Shown: positions 57,910-64,000 of the stretch, one piece after another
How the letters are laid out: every line of letters starts with the position of its first letter
Numbering within the stretch: position 1 is the stretch's first letter
Source: Axinella damicornis
Lineage: Eukaryota; Porifera; Demospongiae; Axinellida; Axinellidae
DNA length: 64,000 nucleotides
Assembly (NCBI GenBank): GCA_963931865.1
Contig: OZ007510.1
Coordinates: forward strand, 5,805,399 to 5,869,398
Reading direction: 5' to 3'
The notes under the pieces: generated by a model
What the model saw: the letters and a program-made list of their open reading frames with translations, nothing else
Databases searched by the model: none
Told to the model about the DNA's origin: nothing
Program-made: the position numbers and the translations under genes

Positions 57910-58112
57910 TCACTGGACGAAAAGCTGAGTTTCCAATGTGTCCTATTGCAGTGGAGTTGATGTTTAATACACCTATCAGGCGCAGGATAGAGCCGAATTT
58001 CCTGATTTCAGGAAATTCGGCTCTATCCTGCACCTGCATGATATATAGGTGTATGAAACATCACCTCCACTGCAAGTAGGACACATAGGAAATTCAATTT
58101 TTCGTCCAGTGA
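57910..58112. mobile_element. Near-perfect 203-bp foldback with TCACTGGACGAAAA ends
   Basis: Almost every base of the left half pairs with the right half: TCACTGGACGAAAA / TTTTTCGTCCAGTGA, TGTGTCCTATTGCAGTGGAG / CTCCACTGCAAGTAGGACAC, and GGATAGAGCCGAATTTCCTG / CAGGAAATTCGGCTCTATCC at the centre. Confidence 0.82.
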
Positions 58113-59410
58113 ATAGGACAACAGAATTGCAAACTTGAATAATGGTGATGGTAACTTATATGTTCTATGATTGTAACCAACTGCAGTGAAACCTCTGATA
58201 CTGGCCGGACTCTCCAGGCTGTAATAGGGACGCAATTTATGTCACAACAAACCTCCTATGTATACATACGTACGAAGATTTCAAGTTTAGGGTCCCCATA
58301 ATTTAGTTCTGATACGTTTTGAAGAGGACCTTAATTTTTCTAACTTCTGGCCAAACTTACCCTAGCTAACCCTAACTATATCATCTTCCTCTATATAGGT
58401 TGGAAATCCACAAATTAAACCAGGACCTAGTAGTATCGTTATAATTCCATTGCAAAGAAGCCAATTTGCTCGAGCTGACATACTCTTCCCATGCACATTA
58501 TATTTGTATACATGCAGGTGTATAGAACACACATCACTTCTGCCTCCTTTTCCCAACATACACACACATATTATATACCCGCATGCATCACGAGAAACAA
58601 GAATGTTGTGTGCTAGTGAATCAGCTAGTTGGACTACAATGATACAAAATACACAATGACAGCCGAGTTGTAAAACACTGCAAAACAGCTTGAGCTATGG
58701 ACTGGTGCAACCTGTAGAATAAGTAGAGCAATAAGCATCAATGGCCTCAAGTCTGTACTGCCAACATGACTTTGAGTTCCCCCAATAAAAGCTATAGAAA
58801 CCTTTAGACAGCAATGCTACTTTCCTCTCATTCACCCACGAAAGCAGTCCAACGTTAACGCTGGGCAGCTCTCTGTGGATACAGCTTGCACAGATCTAGA
58901 GGTCTGACAAACTCGTACCTTGGTGCCACGATATCGATCGCATCCCCTTCAGCTGTTGCAGTGCTGCTCCTCAATTGTGTCCACTTCTAAATCAACTGCT
59001 ACTCCCTGATTGTGTCCACTTCAGCTACTGCTCCCAAAACACGTATGCCTAAGCTACTGCCCCCCGATTGCGTCCAATTCAGCTGCTGCTCCGCACGATT
59101 GCGTCCGCTTCAGCTTTTGCTCTCCGATTACGTCCGTTTCATCTCCAATTGTGCCCACTTCAACTACTGCTCTCCGGAATGTTCCAGTCCCTGTCCAATG
59201 TTCTCGACCATTCTTCGCAGAGTTCGAGGTTCGGAGGTTGTAGTGAAGTACAAAGGTCGCACATCACTAGTTAGTCCTGCCATGCTGCACCCCCGAACCA
59301 TCCCACTTCCGTTATGCACAGACACACTGCAGACACACAGTTTAATGTACTGATGCAACATACTCAGGTGGCTCCAGCACAGAGTATGTGCAGTCCCACC
59401 CACAGGGGCA

Positions 59411-62400
59411 CTACTCTTTGCCATCATGTACAGCGAGAGTGTAGTTCAGACTGTCCATAATCTCTGGAGTTAAAAACAAGTAGTAATATTTTCAACGCAA
59501 CCAGATCATCCTACTTCCCTTAGGCAACACACCTCTTCCTCCTGCCACCTCCCTCTCCCAGACACCACACACGTGACCCATGCACTCAGAAGTGTACTGC
59601 ACTGACTGCAGAGCTGAGAGTCTCTCCTCCAAGTCGTAGCTGTAGGCACAGTGCAGCTGCCTCAGCCAGGAGGGATAGTCGGCCAGGGAAAAGGTAGTAG
59701 CACTCCTTTGGCATGAGGCCTCCAGCCCTTGCACACCTAACAAGAAGCAGAACATGCATGACAGGTGATAAACTAACTTTAGGTCACTATTACTTGTGGA
59801 TACTAAGTTTAGTAAATTGGGCCAAGAGCGCATAAGTGGCGATCTACTTATGCGCTCTTGATTGGGCATATAATATCAGATATGGCGGGTATTAATTAAC
59901 CGATTCTATCAATGCAAGCAGTTATCGGCCCCTCGGATCGTGATGGAGTCTACAAGCATCCTGAGCTATTCTGTGAACAAAGAAGGACGGCTTCGACATA
60001 AGAGCCATGGCAGTCGGCAGTTAAGTGGCTGTCACAATAAGGTGACTTGCTGTTTGCTGCAGGTGCTGAGGGCTCATTGCCAGACAACATAAAGGTTTTC
60101 GAGTCAGATGGCACTACAAAGTCAGAGTCAGCAAGCATAATGGGTCAAGCAACGGACGCAAAGTCCCTATCCCTGATTGCTGCACTCAGCTAGCCAGTCA
60201 TGCATCCCTAGTTGCACTGGGCAGAGAAATTCCTCCCGTAATCAGGAAGCTGGATGAAAAAAATGCTGGTGTGGAAGTATGTTGACCTAGCAGTGTTGCC
60301 ACCAGCAAGGGGTATCACAGTTAAGAATGCTGGGCAGTTATGTTTGCTCATACAGCAGCTGAAGTTCTGTGAAACCAACAGAGGCGGATCTAGGATGGAC
60401 CTCCTGGTGTACAGGTATATACGTCAGCTTGGATCATGATAACAGCAGCTGTCCCTTCAATGTCAGCTGTCAGCATCATCACCATATAGCGTTAGCCTTA
60501 AGGAAGCAACCTTACCCTACCCATCTGAGTGATCAGACATGCATCAAATAGAACTGATATAACAGCAACTGCAAGCAATTTGCAGATAATTTTAGATGCA
60601 TGCAGGGAGCTGGGTATATCACGATACCAGTGAAAAATGTGAGGTCCAACTTGCTGTGTCATAATAATATCAGTGTCAGGCTGGCAACACATTCTGCCTC
60701 AGGAAAAGCTATCCAGAAACTATCAAACACTAGAGAGGAGGCAAAGCTTGCACTAAATAAGAGTTGCTGTCCCTAACAGGACAACTCACACATGCATGCA
60801 AAGTGGTAAAATCTAGTAGCTCAGCCACTTAATTAGCGTAGCTTGCGGTATTCGCAGATGAAATAAGACCGCAAAAATTAAACGCGCGAAATATATTTCC
60901 ACAGCTAGCGCTAGGCATAACAGTTACTGTCCTTCGTGTTCCTGCCATGAGCTCACGCTCACATAGTAACTCTTCCCCGGCAGTTGTTTCGCTGTAGACG
61001 TGGTAGCCATGCATACACAGCTCGATCGCTAACTCATCCTCTATCGGCGTGATTGCACGTGTCACGTCAGACAGTTATTACGAGCAGAATTTCTTTTCTT
61101 CGCAACTACGGTACTGGAGCTGTATATTTAACATTGGTGATGTCATGTTTCCCTCAAAAAGATGTGTTACTAAGGCTTCCAAGCACACACAGTCAGACTT
61201 CTTCTCTCAATATGGCGATGAAAAGGATGTACACAGTTGTCGAGGCTGTGAGAGATTGCGACAATGAGCCTTGGGAGAGCAAAAACGACGATACAGACTT
61301 GGAGTTTAAAATGAAGATTGCATGTGATGGTGCTGTGGACAGCGTACTTGGGTAGTTGGGAGGTCGACCAGCAGACTTCAGATCCCGACGAGAAAGGAGA
61401 ACCAGATGATTTTAATTACTACACGGAGTGAAAAGCACTAAGCTCATAAGTCATATTGATAGACAGCAAGAAGCTGTTATTGCTGCAGTAATAGTAATAT
61501 ACATGTATATGCCTCAGGAGCTGATCGATGTCCACAGCACCATCACATGCAATCTTCATTGTAAACTCCAAGTCCTCGCCAATCCTTGTCTCGCCAATCA
61601 ACAATGCAACACTGAGCGAATTCACTACTTCCTGGATTACCCTCTTCTCTCATAGCCCTAAGGCTCGTCTACTCTGGAGAGAGTGTACAGGCATACGTAG
61701 CTATGAAGTCTTATAGCAAGATGAGGTGGTGGAGTAAGTGGGAGATTATGAAGCAGCTGATGCATGGAGATGTGCAGTCATTTCTCGAAACAATGGAAGA
61801 TGCTTGGCTAGCCACTCGCAAGAAGATGCTGGCCAAAAAAGAAGTCCTTACAGATGCTGGAGCTGGCCGCTACAGCGGATGCTGGACTACCTCTTCTCCA
61901 GACAACATACACCAAACTCTTGAGGCTGGTCAAGTCGGCCAAACGAGAAACTAGAGGTGAACATTGACCACTATTGGCCTGCCGTTGGTATGATAGGAAG
62001 ATGTATACTTCCACAGCTCATGTTGCTGAGCTTGCAGATGGAACAGTATTGTGGTGGAATGCAGGCCAACAAGAGCCAGTCATGTGCCCACCTCTACTAG
62101 AGATTACACCAGGCTGTACAATGCTGGCCGTCAATCCAAGAACTGGTGGCGCTGTGTTCTTGGTGGAGATGGCCACATTAAATGCATACATCACTTCTTT
62201 TTCGACAAAATCATTCCTCCAAGGGACGCTCTCTCTAAATGGGACTTGCTCTCTTTCCACGCTGAACAGCTAATTGGGGGATTGAGCGCTTGCAAGCGCA
62301 AAGGTTGACCATGATGCTCAATGTGAGTCCTGGACACTTCCAAAGGGTGACTGAGGAGTGATGTAATTGTCCGGTATGCAGTGCTATAGGGAAGGGCCGC

Positions 62401-63102
62401 AAGCTTGCTAGAAAGGATTATGAGCACAAGACCTACTTTGTTTGTATGTACATTTGTGCGTGGCTCATGACTGCAGCTGCTTTGAGAAGTACCACACTTC
62501 TGATGCTATAGTACGCTTGTTCGGTGGTTTTTGTATTGCGTGAATTGCATTAACTTTACAATGCTTGTTTTTGTCGTGGTGCATTTACATTGTCAGTTTT
62601 GGGCTCGCTAATGTTTTATACAGCTGGTTGCTACGCATGGTAGCTACGCATGGTATAACTACGCATGCATAGTTACATAGCAACCAAAGTAAACAGTGTG
62701 ACCTGATTTCTGACCTTCGATCTGCACATGCACAGAGAGCTGCCCAGTGCCGGACTGCTAACATATTAAGCGAATGAATGGGAAGTAGCTGAGCGAGTGA
62801 AGCTAGTGAAACTACTTTTACTGTGAATAGCTATACTCGATAAGCACGCATCTGGTTGGATTAGGCCATTAATTAGACTGTTAGGTAACAAGTTGATGTT
62901 TTCATGCAATAATTATATTCATGTGCATGCTTACTTCAAATAAGGGCATGCACTCATGCGACCCATTAGCTAATATTTGTAACCAACCAATTGTACTCAT
63001 GCAACAATTACATACGCTGGCTCACCTATGATATCTTCAAACACTGTTCGACTTTCTTTGGCATATTTCACTAGCTGCCGTACGATATCTATCAGGATTC
63101 GT
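59411..63102 (-). CDS. AIRIM/C1orf109-like protein, C-terminal exons (partial)
   Basis: Three exons with matching phases: 63026-63102, 59533-59736, 59411-59463; stop TAG at 59411-59413. Together they read RILIDIVRQLVKYAKESRTV..., then FSLADYPSWLRQLHCAYSYD, LSALQSVQYTSECMG, VWEREV, IMDSLNYTLA. The SLAD-x3-WL, Y..xL..L.S.Q and W.R spacing resembles the C-terminus of human AIRIM (AFG2-interacting ribosome maturation factor), which helps the AAA-ATPase AFG2 in cytoplasmic pre-60S maturation. I compared from memory of the family, so this is moderate. The first visible exon opens mid-codon, so upstream exons lie right of the window. The 3.3-kb intron holds transposon relics. Confidence 0.55.
59823..59860. 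mobile_element. 38-bp MITE, CAAGAGCGCAT family
   Basis: CAAGAGCGCATAAGT and ACTTATGCGCTCTTG arms; exact 7-bp target duplication ATTGGGC at 59816-59822 and 59861-59867. Confidence 0.8.
61298..61578. repeat. Inverted repeat with GCATGTGATGGTGCTGTGGA arms
   Basis: GACTTGGAGTTTAAAATGAA...GCATGTGATGGTGCTGTGGA near 61300-61341 pairs with the complement at about 61529-61577. Each arm has part of the same short reading frame, suggesting a piece of a transposon inserted in reverse. Confidence 0.6.
61703..61955 (+). pseudogene. Transposase-like fragment, possibly hAT
   Basis: An 83-codon frame has MRWWSKWEIMKQLMHGDVQSF and ATRKKMLAKKEV. The RWWS.WE..KQL..FGDV pattern resembles hAT-derived proteins in other animals. 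No complete domain and no clear ends. Confidence 0.35.
61990..62510 (+). pseudogene. piggyBac-type transposase relic
   Basis: Pieces in different frames follow the order of a piggyBac C-terminal region: GQQEPVMCPPLLE, then after a frameshift RDYTRLYNAG.., KNWWRCVL, DLLSFHAEQLIGG, then a zinc-ribbon-like CPVCSAIGKGRK with a late CFEKYHT in another frame. The frameshifts show it is inactive. Confidence 0.55.
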
Positions 63103-64000
63103 CTGTGGACAAGGCAATCACAATGGTAAAAGCAAGTTAGCAAATTATCAATTGAAGAAGTGGATGTGAGAGCCAAAGGATCGACATTATTTTATTGCAG
63201 CAAGCATCTCCAATCTAAACCTTGATTGCTCTTACCATATCAAACATCTAGCTATTCAACATTGATCAATGTTAATTGTCTGTCCAGAATAATCATTGAT
63301 TAGGCCAATATTATTTTGTTGCATATTAGTTTCTTTTTGGGATCCACGTGCACGTGCACCTTGTCTGGCCTTTTCCGCCATTATTGCACACGCATAATTA
63401 GTTTGTCAATCTTGTGCACAGTGTGCGCGGCCTGTTTTGTAGAATACTGCCAGTTATATACCTGCCAAGAGCGCATGATGACATCATTGACAATGATGTC
63501 ATCATGCGCTCTTGACCTGCAAAGCAGCTGCAAGGCTGGAACATCGGATCACTTACCGGCTGTCTAAACAATACTACACTGCGCTGCAAGTGTGGCAAAA
63601 GTTGTTAATATTAAAATTTTGTGGTGGATAAATGATGGTGCAGGTACAGCGCAAATAGCCGGCACAGGGAAAGTCCCTGGACCTAATATGCAGGCTAATA
63701 GTGACCTGAAGACTGCGGTAAAATAAATGTTGACTGCTACATCAGGGTTTCATCTAGAAAAAAATGTTTGGGGGGGAAGTAGTGGCAAGTGCCGTGCAAA
63801 CTGTTTTGAGGTTAATTAATCTGAGTCCTAATATGGTATTACCTATGATGTAATGATATAGTCAATCTCTTCTTTGGGGGGGAAGCTAGACTGTTTGGGG
63901 GGGAAGCTTCCCCCCTGCCCCCCCCCCCCCCCCCCCCCCCCCCAGTAGATGAAACCCTGTACATGTACCACAGCAGATTAATTAAGGCTCCTTCATGAAC
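63103..64000. other. Right edge: upstream intron of the AIRIM-like gene
   Basis: Contains a foldback MITE at 63466-63514 and a poly-C run at about 63919-63943. Direct repeats of TTTGGGGGGGAAG lie at about 63766-63908, and TTTCATCTAGAAAA near 63750 is echoed inverted near 63945. No coding exon recognised. Confidence 0.45.
63466..63514. mobile_element. 49-bp MITE, CAAGAGCGCAT family
   Basis: CAAGAGCGCATGATGACATC and GATGTCATCATGCGCTCTTG arms around a short loop. Flanks share ACCTGC (TACCTGC left, ACCTGCA right). Confidence 0.72.

Larger units (their letters stand above)
57020..59410. other. Intergenic region between PTB gene and AIRIM-like gene
   Basis: Includes the PTB gene promoter side and MITEs at 57562-57793 and 57910-58112, plus a Tc1-like end (CAGTGAAACCTCTGATA) near 58181. 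A stretch at 58950-59200 repeats CTTCAGCT...CTGCTCYCCGATTGCGTCC loosely. No coding exon recognised. Confidence 0.5.

Noticed and set aside
60254..60439. Possible transposon protein tail (WKYVDLAVLPPARG)
   Set aside because: It reminded me of transposon-encoded tails in other animals, but the match is too short to call.

Overview
This window is intron-rich animal DNA. Genes have 2 to 13 short coding exons with GT/AG borders, and introns full of microsatellites, long poly-G/poly-C runs and small foldback transposons. The gene set is ordinary metazoan (GALNT, TIMM9, Rab32, SCP2-type thiolase, a carotenoid oxygenase, an FRS-like PTB protein). An early-branching marine animal such as a sponge is my best guess from gene style and repeat load. 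That is inference, and the species cannot be fixed from the sequence alone.

Layout, left to right. 370-2575 (+): last four exons of a polypeptide GalNAc-transferase (lectin domain). 3250-5241 (-): complete TIMM9. 6326-8788 (-) and 12827-16953 (-): two tandem paralogues of a methyltransferase resembling the C-terminal domain of the ovothiol enzyme OvoA. 17808-25857 (+): complete Rab32/38-type GTPase with 11 coding exons, one of them only 5 nt long. 27924-34717 (-): complete carotenoid cleavage oxygenase, 8 exons. 34801-55480 (+): peroxisomal SCP2-type thiolase ending in AKL, 13 exons, with exons 3-7 present twice around a 200-N assembly gap. 56543-56917 (-): PTB-domain protein related to FRS2/3. 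59411-63102 (-): last three exons of a gene resembling AIRIM/C1orf109.

Neighbouring genes alternate between convergent and divergent pairs. The closest pair is the oxygenase and the thiolase, head to head with only 83 bp between start codons. Nothing suggests an operon.

The accessory layer is the most unusual part. At least three families of very small palindromic MITEs can be defined from the sequence. One, with TAGCCTCGTTCCCAGGC ends, shows exact 9-bp target duplications at six sites and spans 35 to 400 bp; a second related palindrome (TAGTCTCGGTACCAGAC) also has an exact 9-bp duplication. Another, with CAAGAGCGCAT or CAGGAGCGCAT ends, has 7-bp duplications. There are also a hAT-type MITE with a perfect 8-bp duplication, a Tc1/mariner-type MITE, long foldbacks, a piggyBac relic, a LINE reverse transcriptase relic, and several minisatellites inside introns that create long spurious reading frames.
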